Counted from the stretch's first letter, positions 17,163-27,825 are shown. The stretch: 64,000 bases of DNA from Lutibacter oceani (GCF_003384935.1 NZ_QTTQ01000009.1:1-64000), one strand, 5' to 3'. Notes: generated by a model from the sequence alone, not told the origin. Numbers and translations: made by a program.

Positions 17163-18386
17163 TTAAAAATAAATCATACCTTGTAAGGTAATTGTTCCTG
17201 TTTTGGAAGGACCTGTCTTTTTATTTAGGTATTCCAATGTTACTTTTGAATTATGACCACTCATATAAACATTAGTTCCAATACCAAAAACATTTAGATT
17301 ATCAGCCAATGCATCATAACTATTACTTCCATAAGAAACATAAGGTTGAAATCTAGTTTTTGTTTTATCACCTGCAAAAACATAACCTAAATGGGTGTAC
17401 AACATACTTCCTGTTCCATAAGCACTGTATTTATAATTTTTGCCATAATCATTTGATTGATATGTAGCATAGGCTGTTATTGCGCTACCATCATCTGCTA
17501 ATGGTGCATCATAAAAAACATCAACAGCAAAAATAGAAACATCTTCACCTATTAAATTACCAGAAAGATCAGCTATTACAGATCCGCTTGGATGCAAAAA
17601 GAATCCAGCTCCAATGTTGAATACTTTTTTAGTTCCTAAATAAGTCCCTACTTTAAATGGTAAAAAATTTGATTCTTCATCTAAAAGATTATATTCAAAA
17701 TAAGCAGCATAAGCTTTACCTGCGTCTTTTGATCCAATTAACCTTTTTCCACCATAAACTGCATCTCCACCGTTTGTAGGTGTTCGCGTATCCAATCCAT
17801 TTGTAATTGCATCATTAATTGCAACTCTATACTGTAATCTACCAAATTTACCTTTGGCAAAAACCCCAAGATGACGTGCAAACTGATCAGACAAACCTAT
17901 GGTTGACCATGATTGCCTATTATTATCTAATGTCATCATATTTAATGTACTCTGATTATTCAATCTTGAAATACCATTAAAATAATGCAACCCTCCACCA
18001 ACTGCATGACTATCACCTAAACTCCATTGTCCCCATACATCATGCATAAATAGTTGAGCTCCTTCATCTTTTCCTACAGGCGACATAGTGCCGCTATTTA
18101 AACTATTTAAACCAAAATGAGTTAGAATTAGAAATTTTTTGTTAATCTGAGAAAACATTAAAACCCTTGCTCTTCTTAAATTAAAGTTTAAATTACTTGC
18201 ATCCGATGCAACATTATCATTATATGTTGCTTGAACTTGCGCCCATGAAATTACTCTAAAATACTTACTTCCATCTTCATTTATTTTTACTTTTAATCCA
18301 CCACCATAATCTGGTGAACCTTGAGAGAACAAAAATTGAGAAGAAAATAAAGTAATACTAAAGAGTAGTAAAGTTACTTTTTTCAT
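17163..18386 (-). CDS. Outer-membrane porin-like beta-barrel protein
   Basis: This 407-residue protein has a Sec signal peptide (MKKVTLLLFSITLFSSQFLFSQG) followed by alternating aromatic/hydrophobic beta strands. These include FRVISWAQVQATYND, NFNLRRARVLMFSQI and a C-terminal strand ending MIYF, as expected for an outer-membrane barrel. The LRRARV motif is typical of phosphate-selective/OprO-type porins in Bacteroidetes. As first gene of the porin-DUF4212-symporter unit it probably admits the carboxylate taken up by the symporter. A perfect 22-bp palindrome lies 33 nt before its start. Confidence 0.8.
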   Translation of the reverse strand: MKKVTLLLFSITLFSSQFLFSQGSPDYGGGLKVKINEDGSKYFRVISWAQVQATYNDNVASDASNLNFNLRRARVLMFSQINKKFLILTHFGLNSLNSGTMSPVGKDEGAQLFMHDVWGQWSLGDSHAVGGGLHYFNGISRLNNQSTLNMMTLDNNRQSWSTIGLSDQFARHLGVFAKGKFGRLQYRVAINDAITNGLDTRTPTNGGDAVYGGKRLIGSKDAGKAYAAYFEYNLLDEESNFLPFKVGTYLGTKKVFNIGAGFFLHPSGSVIADLSGNLIGEDVSIFAVDVFYDAPLADDGSAITAYATYQSNDYGKNYKYSAYGTGSMLYTHLGYVFAGDKTKTRFQPYVSYGSNSYDALADNLNVFGIGTNVYMSGHNSKVTLEYLNKKTGPSKTGTITLQGMIYF

Positions 18387-18418
18387 AAATTATAAATTTG
18401 GTTAGTTAATTATTTGTT

Positions 18419-18440
18419 GTCAAAAAATTAATTTTTTGAC
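18419..18440. promoter_or_regulatory. 22-bp perfect palindrome upstream of the porin gene
   Basis: GTCAAAAAATT is followed immediately by its exact inverse complement, giving a gapless 22-bp palindrome 33 nt before the porin ATG. There is no T-run or loop as expected for a terminator, so an operator for a dimeric regulator is the likelier reading. Confidence 0.45.
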
Positions 18441-18506
18441 CATTACAATATGAAAAGAAATCTCTTTGAAATAAAAATCAATATATATATTTGCTAATTA
18501 GTATAG

Positions 18507-18926
18507 TTATTCTTTAAAACGCTCCCACCTAATCAACATAAATTTATCTCCCAACTCTGTAACAATAACACCTGCACCAATTAAATTTTTATTTTCAGAA
18601 AAATACTTAGCCAATTCTTGTGCGTTTAATATTTTATAAGTTGAATGATATTCAAAACTATAGGGGCGTTTAATATTATACTTTTTAACCCAATTTATAA
18701 TACTTACATGAGAAATTCCTAAAATTCTTTCAATTTCTCTATAACTCAATCCTTCCAAATATAATTGCAGTGCTTTATTAACATAATATGAATCTATTTG
18801 CTTTCCAATTTTATTTACTGTAAAGTAATAACCACATTTTTTACACTTATAACGTTGCCTTTCTTTAACAATTCCACTTTTAACATATTGATTTGAAGAG
18901 CAGTTTGGACAAAATTGAATATTCAT
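18507..18926 (-). CDS. InsA-like zinc-ribbon/HTH protein, probably a domesticated regulator
   Basis: This 139-residue protein has a zinc ribbon (Cys6/Cys9 and Cys28/Cys31, with RYKCKKCGYYF) followed by a helix-turn-helix (about 55-80, GLSYREIERILGISHVSIINWVKKY). That is the layout of IS1/IS1595 InsA proteins. No InsB/DDE transposase frame, inverted repeats or target duplication surrounds it. The C terminus (about 95-139, AQELAKYFSENK...GVIVTELGDKFMLIRWERFKE) is not transposase-like. It is encoded as the promoter-distal neighbour of the carboxylate locus and may regulate it; this is inference. Confidence 0.7.
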   Translation of the reverse strand: MNIQFCPNCSSNQYVKSGIVKERQRYKCKKCGYYFTVNKIGKQIDSYYVNKALQLYLEGLSYREIERILGISHVSIINWVKKYNIKRPYSFEYHSTYKILNAQELAKYFSENKNLIGAGVIVTELGDKFMLIRWERFKE

Positions 18927-19179
18927 ATATATTATTTTTGCATAAATATACTAATTTAGCATTATTTATAAAATTAAAAACTAACTATTTAAGAAATATT
19001 AAGGTAATTTACAGAAGTAATACTAGTTTGAGTAATTATATTAATAACATTTAATTATTAATATGATAAAATTAAACCTTGTATTTTAATGATTTTATTT
19101 TTTTCAACAATTAATTTAATCCATTATCATAAATACAACGTTTTCGCAAATAGCTTTACATTTTCACTATAATTTTAGT

Positions 19180-19187
19180 TATTTTTG
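19180..19187 (+). promoter_or_regulatory. -7 element for gltB
   Basis: TATTTTTG matches TAnnTTTG and lies 26 nt before the gltB ATG. The preceding 250 nt, divergent from the HTH gene, hold no other signal I can support. Confidence 0.4.
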
Positions 19188-19213
19188 TGATTATTTTTTA
19201 AACTAAACTCAAT

Positions 19214-22200
19214 ATGATTAAACAAGGTCTTTACCTTCCAGAATTTGAAAGAGACAATTGCGGCGCAGGATTCATTTGTAATCTAAAAGGCCAAAAATCC
19301 AATAAAATAATTCACGATGCTTTAGAAATTCTAATAAAGCTAGAACACAGAGGTGCGGTAAGTTCCGATGGTAAAACAGGTGATGGAGCTGGAATATTAA
19401 TTGACATTCCACATGAGTTTTTTGTTAAAAACACTTCTTTTGATTTACCTGATGCAAGAGAATATGCTGTCGGAATGACGTTTTTACCCCAAAGTGACAA
19501 CCAACTTAACTATTGCAAAAAAGTTTTAGAGGCTGAAGTAGAAAAACAAGGCTTAGAAGTTTTAGGATGGAGAAAAGTACCCGTTAACAAAGCTCATCTT
19601 GGCTATGTAGCTTCAAAAATTGAACCAGCAATTGAACAAATTTTTATTGGTAAAAATGGTAACAAATTAACCGAATATCAATTTAATGCTAAACTTTTTG
19701 CTGCCCGAAAAATTTCTGAACACACCATAGTAAATTCAAAATTATCAGATAGAGATAAATTTTATTTTCCAAGTTTATCTGCAACAACAATTATTTACAA
19801 AGGATTGTTAATGCCAGAAGATATAAGAAATTATTATACAGACCTTTCAAATCCTGATGTAGTAACTCGTTTAGCCTTAGTTCATCAACGTTTCTCCACA
19901 AACACATTCCCGTCATGGGATTTGGCACAACCTTTTAAATATATGTGTCACAATGGTGAAATAAATACTTTACGTGGAAATGTAAACCGCATGAAAGCGC
20001 GTGAAGAGTTAATGGCTAGTGATATTTTTGGTGATGATATTAAAAAATTATTCCCAATAATACTTGAAGGAAAATCAGATTCAGCATCAATGGATATGGT
20101 TGTTGAAATGTTGCTAATGACTGGTCGCTCTTTACCTGAAGTAATGATGATGATGGTTCCTGAAGCTTGGGAAAAAGATGGAACAATGAGCGATGAAAAA
20201 AAGGCTTTTTATGAATACAATGCTTGTATTATGGAGCCATGGGATGGACCTGCATCAGTACCATTTACTGATGGTAACTATATTGGTGCATTGTTAGACA
20301 GAAATGGGTTAAGACCCTCAAGATATACTGTTACAAAAAACGGAAATGTTGTCATGTCCTCAGAAACAGGAGTGTTAGATATTAAACCAGAAAATGTTGT
20401 AAGTCATGGTCGTTTAGAACCTGGAAAAATGTTTTTGGTTGATATGAATGCCGGAAGAATTATTAATGATGAGGAAATTAAAAAAGAAGTTGTCTCTAAA
20501 AGACCTTACCGAAAATGGTTAAATAAAAACTTACTAGGTTTAAAGGAGGTTCCTTATACAGGGAATACCTGTCCTATTGAGGAAACGAGTCTTATAAACA
20601 GACAAAAGATTTTTGGTTATACTACTGAAGAAATTAATAATATTATTAGCCCAATGGCAACTTCTGGTAAAGAAGGAATCGGTTCTATGGGTAATGATAC
20701 TCCTTTAGCAGTTTTATCAGATCAACCACAGTTATTATATAACTATTTTAAACAATTATTTGCACAGGTTACAAACCCTCCTTTAGATGGTATTAGAGAA
20801 GAAGTTGTAACTGATTTTAGTTTACCAATAGGTGGAGATGTAAATATTTTTGATATTTCCGAAAAACAATGTCAAAAATTGAAAATTCAAAATCCTGTAA
20901 TTTCGAATGAAGATTTAGATAAAATTAGAGAAGTTGATCATCCAGATTTTAAAGCTGTATCTGTTGATGCTTTATATGATATTACAAAAGGATTAAACGG
21001 TATTGAAGCTGCTTTAAAAGCAATGGTTAAAGAAGTTTCTAAAGCAGTTACAGAAGGATGTAATATTGTTATTTTATCAGACAGACATGTAAATAAAACT
21101 TATGCTCCAATACCAATGTTATTGGCTTGTTCATACATTAACACACAACTTAGCAAATTAAAACAACGCTCACAATTTGGAATTGTAATAGAATCTGCTG
21201 AACCACGTGAACCACACCATTTTGCATGTTTATTTGGATATGGAGCAAGTGCTATTAATCCTTATATGATTAATGAAATCATTCAGGATCAAGTTAGACA
21301 AGATGTAATTAAAGATATTTCTGAAGAAAAAGCCATTGAAAACTTCAACAAGGCAATAGCAAAAGGAGTATTAAAGATTATGAATAAAATTGGAATCTCT
21401 ACACTACTTTCATACAGAGCTTCTCAAATTTTTGAAATTTTAGGTTTAAAAAGCGAATTTACTGATGAATATTTTCCAAATACACCTTCTAGAATTGAAG
21501 GTATTGGATTATATGAAATTGAAAAAGAAATTTTCTTACGCCATAGAAGTGCATTCCCAAGAACTAAAATCGCTGGAAGTCAAAGTTTAAAAATTGGTGG
21601 AGATTATAGATGGAGAAGAAATGCTGAAAGACACATGTTTAACCCAACAACTGTTGCTAAATTACAACAAGCGGTTAGATCAAATAGTTATGAAACTTAT
21701 GGCGTTTACGCAAAAACAGTAAACGAACAAAGTAAAAGTTTAATGACACTTAGAGGAATGTTAGAGTTTAATAACTTTGATCCTATTCCTCTTGAAGAAG
21801 TAGAACCTTGGACAGAAATTGTAAAACGTTTCAAAACAGGTGCTATGTCATATGGGTCAATTAGTGCAGAAGCACATGAAAACTTGGCTATTGCAATGAA
21901 CAGAATTGGTGGAAAAAGTAATTCTGGTGAAGGTGGAGAAGATAAAAGACGTTTTAGAAAAGATTTAAATGGAGATAGCCGAAATAGTGCTATAAAACAA
22001 GTTGCATCTGGTAGATTTGGAGTTTCAACTAATTACTTAACTAATGCACAGGAAATACAAATTAAAATGGCTCAAGGTGCTAAACCTGGTGAAGGAGGAC
22101 AATTGCCAGGAGAAAAAGTATTGCCTTGGATTGCTGAGACTCGAAATTCAACTCCTTATGTAGGGTTAATTTCACCTCCTCCACACCATGATATTTATTC

Positions 22201-23719
22201 AATTGAAGATTTAGCCCAACTTATTTACGATTTAAAAAATGCAAATAGAGAAGCTAGAATTAATGTAAAATTAGTTTCAAAAGTTGGAGTTGGAACCATC
22301 GCCGCCGGAGTTGCTAAAGCGAAGGCTGATGTAATTTTGGTTTCTGGTTATGATGGTGGTACGGGAGCTTCTCCTTTAACATCATTAAAACATTGTGGAT
22401 TACCTTGGGAACTTGGTATTGCTGAAGCACAGCAAACTTTGGTTTTAAACGGCTTAAGAAGTAGAGTTGTTTTAGAATGCGACGGACAATTAAAAACCGG
22501 ACGTGATGTTGCCATAGCAGCATTGTTAGGTGCTGAAGAATTTGGTTTTGCAACTGCACCTTTAGTAGCTTCCGGTTGTGTTATGATGCGTGCTTGCCAC
22601 TTAAACACTTGTCCGGTTGGTATTGCAACACAAGACCCTGAATTACGTAAGAACTTTAAAGGAACACCTGAACACGTAATTAATTTTATGTATTTCATTG
22701 CAAAAGAATTACGTGAAATAATGGCTCAATTAGGCTTTAGAACTATAAATGAAATGGTTGGTCAATCTCAAAAGCTTAATACTAATAAAGCCATTGAACA
22801 TTATAAAGCTAAAGGATTAGATTTATCTTCAATATTACATAAACCAGAGACTCAAAAACCTTTATATAATACTGAAACTCAAGACCACGGTTTAGATGAA
22901 GTTTTAGATTTTGAAATAATTCGTTGGGCACATCCTGCAATTTATAGAAAGGAAAAAATGGAATATGAATTTCCTATAAAAAACACAGACAGAAGTGTTG
23001 GTGCAATTTTAAGTAACGAACTTTCCAAAATTTATGGAGACATTGGTTTACCTGAAGACACTTTAAAGTTAAAGTTTAAAGGTTCTGCCGGCCAAAGTTT
23101 TGGAGCATTTGCTACCAAAGGTTTAACAATGCAAGTTAATGGAAATACAAATGATTATTTAGGTAAAGGTTTATCTGGAGCAAAATTAATTATTAAAACT
23201 CCAGAAGAAGCAACTTTTGCTTCAGAAGATAATATTATTGTTGGTAATGTTTCATTATATGGAGCTATAAATGGAGAAGCTTATATAAATGGAATAGCTG
23301 GTGAACGTTTTTGTGTTAGAAACTCTGGAGCAACTGCTGTTGTTGAAGGTGTTGGAGATCACGGATGTGAATATATGACTGGTGGAAAAGTAGTGGTTTT
23401 AGGAAAAACCGGAAGAAACTTTGCAGCTGGTATGAGTGGCGGAATTGCATATGTATATGATGAGCATAAAAAATTCCAAAATGGCCTTTGTAATATGGAA
23501 ATGATTGAGTTTGAAACTATTTCAAAAGATGATGAAAATGAGTTGAAACAACTTATTAAAAATCATTTTAAATATACAAATAGTGAATTGGCTTATAAAA
23601 TGTTAGACAATTGGGAACAACATCTTAAAAACTTTGTAAAAGTAATGCCTACAGATTATAAAAAAGCATTGATTAGATTGGAAAATGAAAAATTAATTAA
23701 CGAAGAAACTACTGCTTAA
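19214..23719 (+). CDS. gltB: Glutamate synthase large subunit
   Basis: The 1501 residues match full-length bacterial GltB. The protein converts glutamine and 2-oxoglutarate to two glutamates with electrons passed from GltD. The short N-terminal propeptide ends at Cys16 (RDNCGAGF), the glutaminase nucleophile exposed after processing. The FMN/synthase domain includes [17 protein letters not shown] and the 3Fe-4S cysteines near 1122-1133 ([15 protein letters not shown]). The C-terminal GXGXG-type beta-helix contains [17 protein letters not shown]. gltD follows after 2 nt. Nothing is missing. Confidence 0.97.
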   Translation: MIKQGLYLPEFERDNCGAGFICNLKGQKSNKIIHDALEILIKLEHRGAVSSDGKTGDGAGILIDIPHEFFVKNTSFDLPDAREYAVGMTFLPQSDNQLNYCKKVLEAEVEKQGLEVLGWRKVPVNKAHLGYVASKIEPAIEQIFIGKNGNKLTEYQFNAKLFAARKISEHTIVNSKLSDRDKFYFPSLSATTIIYKGLLMPEDIRNYYTDLSNPDVVTRLALVHQRFSTNTFPSWDLAQPFKYMCHNGEINTLRGNVNRMKAREELMASDIFGDDIKKLFPIILEGKSDSASMDMVVEMLLMTGRSLPEVMMMMVPEAWEKDGTMSDEKKAFYEYNACIMEPWDGPASVPFTDGNYIGALLDRNGLRPSRYTVTKNGNVVMSSETGVLDIKPENVVSHGRLEPGKMFLVDMNAGRIINDEEIKKEVVSKRPYRKWLNKNLLGLKEVPYTGNTCPIEETSLINRQKIFGYTTEEINNIISPMATSGKEGIGSMGNDTPLAVLSDQPQLLYNYFKQLFAQVTNPPLDGIREEVVTDFSLPIGGDVNIFDISEKQCQKLKIQNPVISNEDLDKIREVDHPDFKAVSVDALYDITKGLNGIEAALKAMVKEVSKAVTEGCNIVILSDRHVNKTYAPIPMLLACSYINTQLSKLKQRSQFGIVIESAEPREPHHFACLFGYGASAINPYMINEIIQDQVRQDVIKDISEEKAIENFNKAIAKGVLKIMNKIGISTLLSYRASQIFEILGLKSEFTDEYFPNTPSRIEGIGLYEIEKEIFLRHRSAFPRTKIAGSQSLKIGGDYRWRRNAERHMFNPTTVAKLQQAVRSNSYETYGVYAKTVNEQSKSLMTLRGMLEFNNFDPIPLEEVEPWTEIVKRFKTGAMSYGSISAEAHENLAIAMNRIGGKSNSGEGGEDKRRFRKDLNGDSRNSAIKQVASGRFGVSTNYLTNAQEIQIKMAQGAKPGEGGQLPGEKVLPWIAETRNSTPYVGLISPPPHHDIYSIEDLAQLIYDLKNANREARINVKLVSKVGVGTIAAGVAKAKADVILVSGYDGGTGASPLTSLKHCGLPWELGIAEAQQTLVLNGLRSRVVLECDGQLKTGRDVAIAALLGAEEFGFATAPLVASGCVMMRACHLNTCPVGIATQDPELRKNFKGTPEHVINFMYFIAKELREIMAQLGFRTINEMVGQSQKLNTNKAIEHYKAKGLDLSSILHKPETQKPLYNTETQDHGLDEVLDFEIIRWAHPAIYRKEKMEYEFPIKNTDRSVGAILSNELSKIYGDIGLPEDTLKLKFKGSAGQSFGAFATKGLTMQVNGNTNDYLGKGLSGAKLIIKTPEEATFASEDNIIVGNVSLYGAINGEAYINGIAGERFCVRNSGATAVVEGVGDHGCEYMTGGKVVVLGKTGRNFAAGMSGGIAYVYDEHKKFQNGLCNMEMIEFETISKDDENELKQLIKNHFKYTNSELAYKMLDNWEQHLKNFVKVMPTDYKKALIRLENEKLINEETTA

Positions 23720-23721
23720 TT

Positions 23722-25182
23722 ATGGGAAAAGTTACTGGATTTAAAGAATTTGAAAGACAAGATGAAGCAAACGTTTCAGTTAAAAAAAGAGTTCAAAACT
23801 ATAAAGAATTTACAATTCCATTAAAAACTGAGGACATTGAAAAGCAAGGTTCTCGCTGTATGGATTGTGGAATTCCTTTTTGCCATAGTGGTTGTCCTTT
23901 AGGAAATTTAATTCCTGATTTTAATGATATGGTGCATAAAGGTGAATGGAAAAAAGCATTAGAAATTTTACATTCAACAAATAATTTCCCTGAATTTACT
24001 GGAAGGTTATGCCCTGCTCCTTGTGAACAATCTTGTGTTTTAGGTATTATTAATCCGCCTATCTCAATAGAACAATTAGAAAAATCTATTATTGAAAAAG
24101 GGTTTTCTGAAGGATGGATTACAGCAATACCACCTGAAAAAAGAACAGGTAAAAAAATTGCGGTAGTCGGCTCCGGACCTGCAGGTTTAGCAACAGCACA
24201 GCAATTAAATAGAGCTGGTCATTCTGTTACCGTTTTTGAACGTGATGACGCTATTGGTGGACTATTACGTTACGGTATTCCTAATTTTAAATTAGAAAAA
24301 GAAATAATAGATAGAAGAATTGCTATTTTAGAAGAAGAAGGTATAGAATTTAAAACCAATGTAAATGTTGGTGTTAATTATGCTGTTGAAGAATTAAACA
24401 ATTTTGATGCGTTAGTTTTATGTGGTGGAGCTACTCAACGTAGAACATTACCTATAAAAGGTGCAGATAGTAAAGGGGTTGTACAAGCAATGGATTTTTT
24501 AACCCAGCAAACAAAAGTGGTTTTTGGTCAGGAAGTTAAAAACCAAGTTTTGGCTACAGATAAAAATGTAATTGTAATTGGAGGTGGAGATACTGGTTCT
24601 GATTGTATTGGTACTTCAAATCGTCATGGTGCAAAATCGGTAACTAATTTTGAGATTATGCCAAAACCACCTAAGGACAGAAGTGAATCTACACCTTGGC
24701 CTTATTGGCCTTTAAAACTGAAAACATCATCTTCACATGAAGAAGGATGTAACAGAAACTGGCTAATTTCAACAAAGGAATTTGTAACCGATGCAAAAGG
24801 TAATTTAACAGCCCTAAAAACTGTTGAAGTAGAATGGATTTATAAACAAGGTGAAAGACCAACGTTAAATGAAATTCCTGGTACTGAAAAAACTTGGCCT
24901 TGTGAATTGGTTTTATTAGCTCTTGGTTTTACCGGACCTGAAAGTACACTCAGTGAAAAATTAGGAATTGAAACTGACTTTAGAAGCAATTATAAAGCTT
25001 CTGCAACTGAATATCAAACAAATGTTCCACACATTTTTACAGCTGGAGATATGCGCAGAGGACAAAGTTTAATAGTTTGGGCAATTTCTGAAGGACGAGA
25101 AGCTGCAAGAAAAGTAGATGAGTACTTAATGGGTTATAGTAATTTACCAACAAAAGGTGAAGGAGATTTACCTCCAATGTAG
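23722..25182 (+). CDS. gltD: Glutamate synthase small subunit
   Basis: This flavoprotein of 486 residues delivers NAD(P)H electrons to GltB. The N terminus carries the Fe-S cysteines (Cys46, Cys49, Cys54, Cys58 in CMDCGIPFCHSGC, and a second CPAPCEQSC cluster near 97-105). The FAD fold starts at VVGSGPAGLATAQQL and the NAD(P)H fold at VIGGGDTGSDCIGT. The C-terminal FTAGDMRRGQSLIVWAISEGR motif closes the FAD site. Its start lies 2 nt after gltB. Confidence 0.97.
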   Translation: MGKVTGFKEFERQDEANVSVKKRVQNYKEFTIPLKTEDIEKQGSRCMDCGIPFCHSGCPLGNLIPDFNDMVHKGEWKKALEILHSTNNFPEFTGRLCPAPCEQSCVLGIINPPISIEQLEKSIIEKGFSEGWITAIPPEKRTGKKIAVVGSGPAGLATAQQLNRAGHSVTVFERDDAIGGLLRYGIPNFKLEKEIIDRRIAILEEEGIEFKTNVNVGVNYAVEELNNFDALVLCGGATQRRTLPIKGADSKGVVQAMDFLTQQTKVVFGQEVKNQVLATDKNVIVIGGGDTGSDCIGTSNRHGAKSVTNFEIMPKPPKDRSESTPWPYWPLKLKTSSSHEEGCNRNWLISTKEFVTDAKGNLTALKTVEVEWIYKQGERPTLNEIPGTEKTWPCELVLLALGFTGPESTLSEKLGIETDFRSNYKASATEYQTNVPHIFTAGDMRRGQSLIVWAISEGREAARKVDEYLMGYSNLPTKGEGDLPPM

Positions 25183-25233
25183 TTTATACTATTAACATAA
25201 ATTATTCTCAATAAATGAGAAATTATTAAAACC

Positions 25234-25265
25234 ATCTTTAGTTACTAAAGATAGTTTTTCTTTTT
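25234..25265 (+). terminator. Terminator after gltBD
   Basis: ATCTTTAG (25234-25241) and CTAAAGAT (25245-25252) form an 8-bp stem with a 3-nt loop, followed by a T-rich tail. Confidence 0.6.
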
Positions 25266-25312
25266 GTAAATTTAATGTTTCAATTTTGAAATAATTATAT
25301 TATGAAACGAGC

Positions 25313-25396
25313 ATGTTAAAAATTTTATCAAATTATAAAATGACAGATAGCGAACAGTATGTGACCGTTTTAAAACAAATAATTTTAGACACATGA
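25313..25396 (+). CDS. Possible 27-residue leader ORF coupled to the aminotransferase gene
   Basis: An ATG at 25313 (or 25340) opens a frame ending at a TGA that overlaps the aminotransferase start as ATGA. The peptide (MLKILSNYK...LKQIILDT) has ordinary composition for this genome. The overlap would couple translation of the two. It could equally be chance in AT-rich leader DNA. Confidence 0.25.
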   Translation: MLKILSNYKMTDSEQYVTVLKQIILDT

Positions 25397-26559
25397 AAAG
25401 CAGAAAATTATTAATGATACCAGGCCCTATTGAATTTGAACCTGAAGTACTTCAAGCAATGGGAGCAGCAACTACGAGCCATGTTGCTCCTAATTTTATT
25501 AACTCCTTTGGAAATAGTTTAGAATTAATGCGAAAAGTGTGGCAAAGTAAAAATGGCCAGCCCTTTATTATTGCAGGTTCCGGAACTTTGGCAATGGATA
25601 TGGCTGCAGCCAATTTAATTGAGCCAAATGATAATATATTAGTGATTTCAACTGGTTATTTTGGAGAACGATATGCAAATATTTGTAAACGCTATGGTGC
25701 AAATGTTACTATTTTAACAACTGATGTTGGAGGTGTAGTATCCTTAGAAACTATTGAAAAAGAACTTTCCAAGGTAAATTATAAGCTTTTAACTTTAACT
25801 CATGTTGACACTTCAACGGGAGTTTTAGTTAACCCTGAACCAATTGCCAAACTTGCTCAAAAATATAACACCTTGTCTATTTTGGATGGAGTTTGTTCCG
25901 TTGCAGGAGAAGAAATAAAACAAGATGAATGGGGAATAGATGTAGTTTTAACAGCTTCTCAAAAAGCAATTGGAGTCCCTCCTGGATTAGCATTATTAAT
26001 TGCATCAAAAAAAGCAATTGAAATTTTTAAAAACAGAAAAACACCTGTACAAAATTACTATGCAGACTTTACTAATTGGCTACCAATTATGCAAGCCTAT
26101 GAAAATAGAACCCCTTCATATTTTGGTACACCACCAGTAAATTTAATAGCAGCTTTAGAAGTAAGTTTGCAACAAATTATTTCAGAAGGAATGGAAAATA
26201 GATTTATGCGTCACAAAAAAATTGCAACTGCATTTCGTGAAGCAATGTTAACCTTAGGCATGGAATTATTACCTATCAGTAAAAATTACGCTGCAAATAC
26301 ACTTACTGCAGTATATTACCCTAAAAGAATAGATGCCAATGCTTTCCTAAAACACATTGGAAATAATAATGTTATTGTAGCTGGCGGTTTATTACCATCA
26401 CATAAAACCCAATATTTTAGAGTAGGACATATGGGCTGCGTTAATAATAATGATCTTATTGCAACTATCGTAGCTATTGAAGCTAGCCTAATTGCTTGTA
26501 AATATAAATTTGAAATAGGGGCTGGAATTAAAACGGCTTTAAATATTTTAAACACTTAA
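25393..26559 (+). CDS. Alanine-glyoxylate/serine-pyruvate-type aminotransferase
   Basis: This class V PLP-dependent aminotransferase has 388 residues. Visible features are MIPGPIEFEPEVLQAMG at the N terminus, GSGTLAMDMAAANLI for phosphate binding, HVDTSTGVLVNP, and the PLP lysine Lys191 in TASQKAIGVPPGLALL. The family makes glycine or serine from glyoxylate or hydroxypyruvate; the amino donor cannot be fixed from sequence. It stands alone, with a small ORF overlapping its start. Confidence 0.85.
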   Translation: MKSRKLLMIPGPIEFEPEVLQAMGAATTSHVAPNFINSFGNSLELMRKVWQSKNGQPFIIAGSGTLAMDMAAANLIEPNDNILVISTGYFGERYANICKRYGANVTILTTDVGGVVSLETIEKELSKVNYKLLTLTHVDTSTGVLVNPEPIAKLAQKYNTLSILDGVCSVAGEEIKQDEWGIDVVLTASQKAIGVPPGLALLIASKKAIEIFKNRKTPVQNYYADFTNWLPIMQAYENRTPSYFGTPPVNLIAALEVSLQQIISEGMENRFMRHKKIATAFREAMLTLGMELLPISKNYAANTLTAVYYPKRIDANAFLKHIGNNNVIVAGGLLPSHKTQYFRVGHMGCVNNNDLIATIVAIEASLIACKYKFEIGAGIKTALNILNT

Positions 26560-26617
26560 TTAAATAGTATTTAGTTGATTAATGCTACATAAAAAATGCA
26601 TAACAAATATGCCTTTA

Positions 26618-26631
26618 ATGACTTTAATCAT
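26618..26631 (+). promoter_or_regulatory. CRP/FNR-like box: OB-fold lipoprotein
   Basis: ATGACTTTAATCAT fits WTGA-N6-TCAW and ends 57 nt before the lipoprotein ATG. It is the leftmost member of the series that continues from 32 to 50 kb. Confidence 0.55.
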
Positions 26632-26687
26632 TATTTTTTTAATGAAACACTTTTAAATTAGTTGCCACATTATAAAAAATAAATAAA

Positions 26688-27218
26688 ATGAAAAATATTT
26701 TTTTAGCAATAGCAATCTGTTTATTAATAATCTCTTGTAAAACAGAAAACAAAAAAGTTGAGAATAACACTAAAAAAAATGAAGTTGAAATTGTTGAAAC
26801 TCCACTTTTAACATTAGGTGAATTTGATACAAAAGCTGGCGAATTTGTTGGTAAAGAAATACAAGTTAAAGGTATAGTTGACCACGTTTGTAAACACGGA
26901 GGCAAAAAAATATTATTAGTAACCGATGAAGGAGATGCACATGTTTTTTCAGAAGAAAGGTTTGATGAAGCGTTAATGGGAAGTGAAATTAAAGTAACAG
27001 GTATTGTTTTAGAAGAAAGAATAGATGAAGCTTACTGCTTAAAAATGGAAGAAGATAATATTAAAAGTCATTCTGAAGGGGTTTCAAATCAAGAACAATT
27101 CGAAAATAAAAAGAAACACATACAACAGTTAAGAGATCAAATGAAGGAAAAAGGAGTTGATTATATTTCAAATTATTCCTTACAATATGTTTCATTGGAA
27201 AATATAGATGCAGAGTAA
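26688..27218 (+). CDS. OB-fold lipoprotein
   Basis: This 176-residue protein has a lipoprotein signal (MKNIFLAIAICLLIISC, acylated Cys17). The mature part has a small OB-like beta fold (about 50-125, KEIQVKGIVDHVCKHGGKKILLVTDEGDAHVF) resembling tRNA_anti-like domains. A helical tail follows. A Cys-Lys-His-Gly-Gly-Lys segment (CKHGGKK) could bind metal or nucleotide, but I do not recognise a named function. The PepSY-associated protein is encoded 8 nt downstream, so they probably act together in the envelope. Confidence 0.65.
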   Translation: MKNIFLAIAICLLIISCKTENKKVENNTKKNEVEIVETPLLTLGEFDTKAGEFVGKEIQVKGIVDHVCKHGGKKILLVTDEGDAHVFSEERFDEALMGSEIKVTGIVLEERIDEAYCLKMEEDNIKSHSEGVSNQEQFENKKKHIQQLRDQMKEKGVDYISNYSLQYVSLENIDAE

Positions 27219-27226
27219 AATAAAAT

Positions 27227-27784
27227 ATGAAACAATTGCGAAAATGGAGTAGAATTCTCCATAGAGACATTGGTTTCTTTTTTATAGGAACAACCTTAAT
27301 TTATGCTATATCTGGAATTGCTTTAAATCATATGGCCGATTGGAATCCCAATTATTCCGTTGAAATAAATCAATTTACAACTTCATTAAATTTAGAAAAA
27401 GGTACTACTTCAAAAGAAAACGTATTAAATTTATTAGATAAAATTGATAACAGAAATAATTATAAAAGTCATTATTATCCAGACAATAGAAATATTAAAA
27501 TTTTCCTAAAAGGTGGTTCTTCAGTAGTTGTAAATATTCATAATGGAAACGGAATAGCTGAATACTTAAAAAAAAGGCCCCTAATATTTGAAACCAACTA
27601 CTTACATTATAATCCCAATAGAATTTGGACGTGGTTTTCAGATATCTTTGCAGGTGCATTAATATTGTTTGTTGTTACTTCTTTCTTTATTACAAAAGGG
27701 AAAAAAGGGATTATTGGTCGTGGCGGAATTTATATGTTATTGGGAATAATAATTCCAATATTGTTTTTGATATTTTATATGTAG
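27227..27784 (+). CDS. PepSY-associated TM helix protein
   Basis: The 185 residues begin with KWSRILHRDIGFFFIGTTLIYAISGIALNH, the first helix with paired His residues typical of PepSY_TM proteins. A periplasmic loop follows, then two helices near 136-155 and 165-185. Relatives occur beside metal, heme or siderophore reductases. It forms an operon with the upstream OB-fold lipoprotein. Confidence 0.75.
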   Translation: MKQLRKWSRILHRDIGFFFIGTTLIYAISGIALNHMADWNPNYSVEINQFTTSLNLEKGTTSKENVLNLLDKIDNRNNYKSHYYPDNRNIKIFLKGGSSVVVNIHNGNGIAEYLKKRPLIFETNYLHYNPNRIWTWFSDIFAGALILFVVTSFFITKGKKGIIGRGGIYMLLGIIIPILFLIFYM

Positions 27785-27825
27785 ACAATAATAAAAAATC
27801 AAGTTAAAAAGTATATTTTACTTCA

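Noticed and set aside
18507-18926. Insertion sequence (IS1/IS1595) remnant
   Set aside because: Only the InsA-like part is present, intact and with a non-transposase C terminus. I found no inverted repeats, target duplication or insB.
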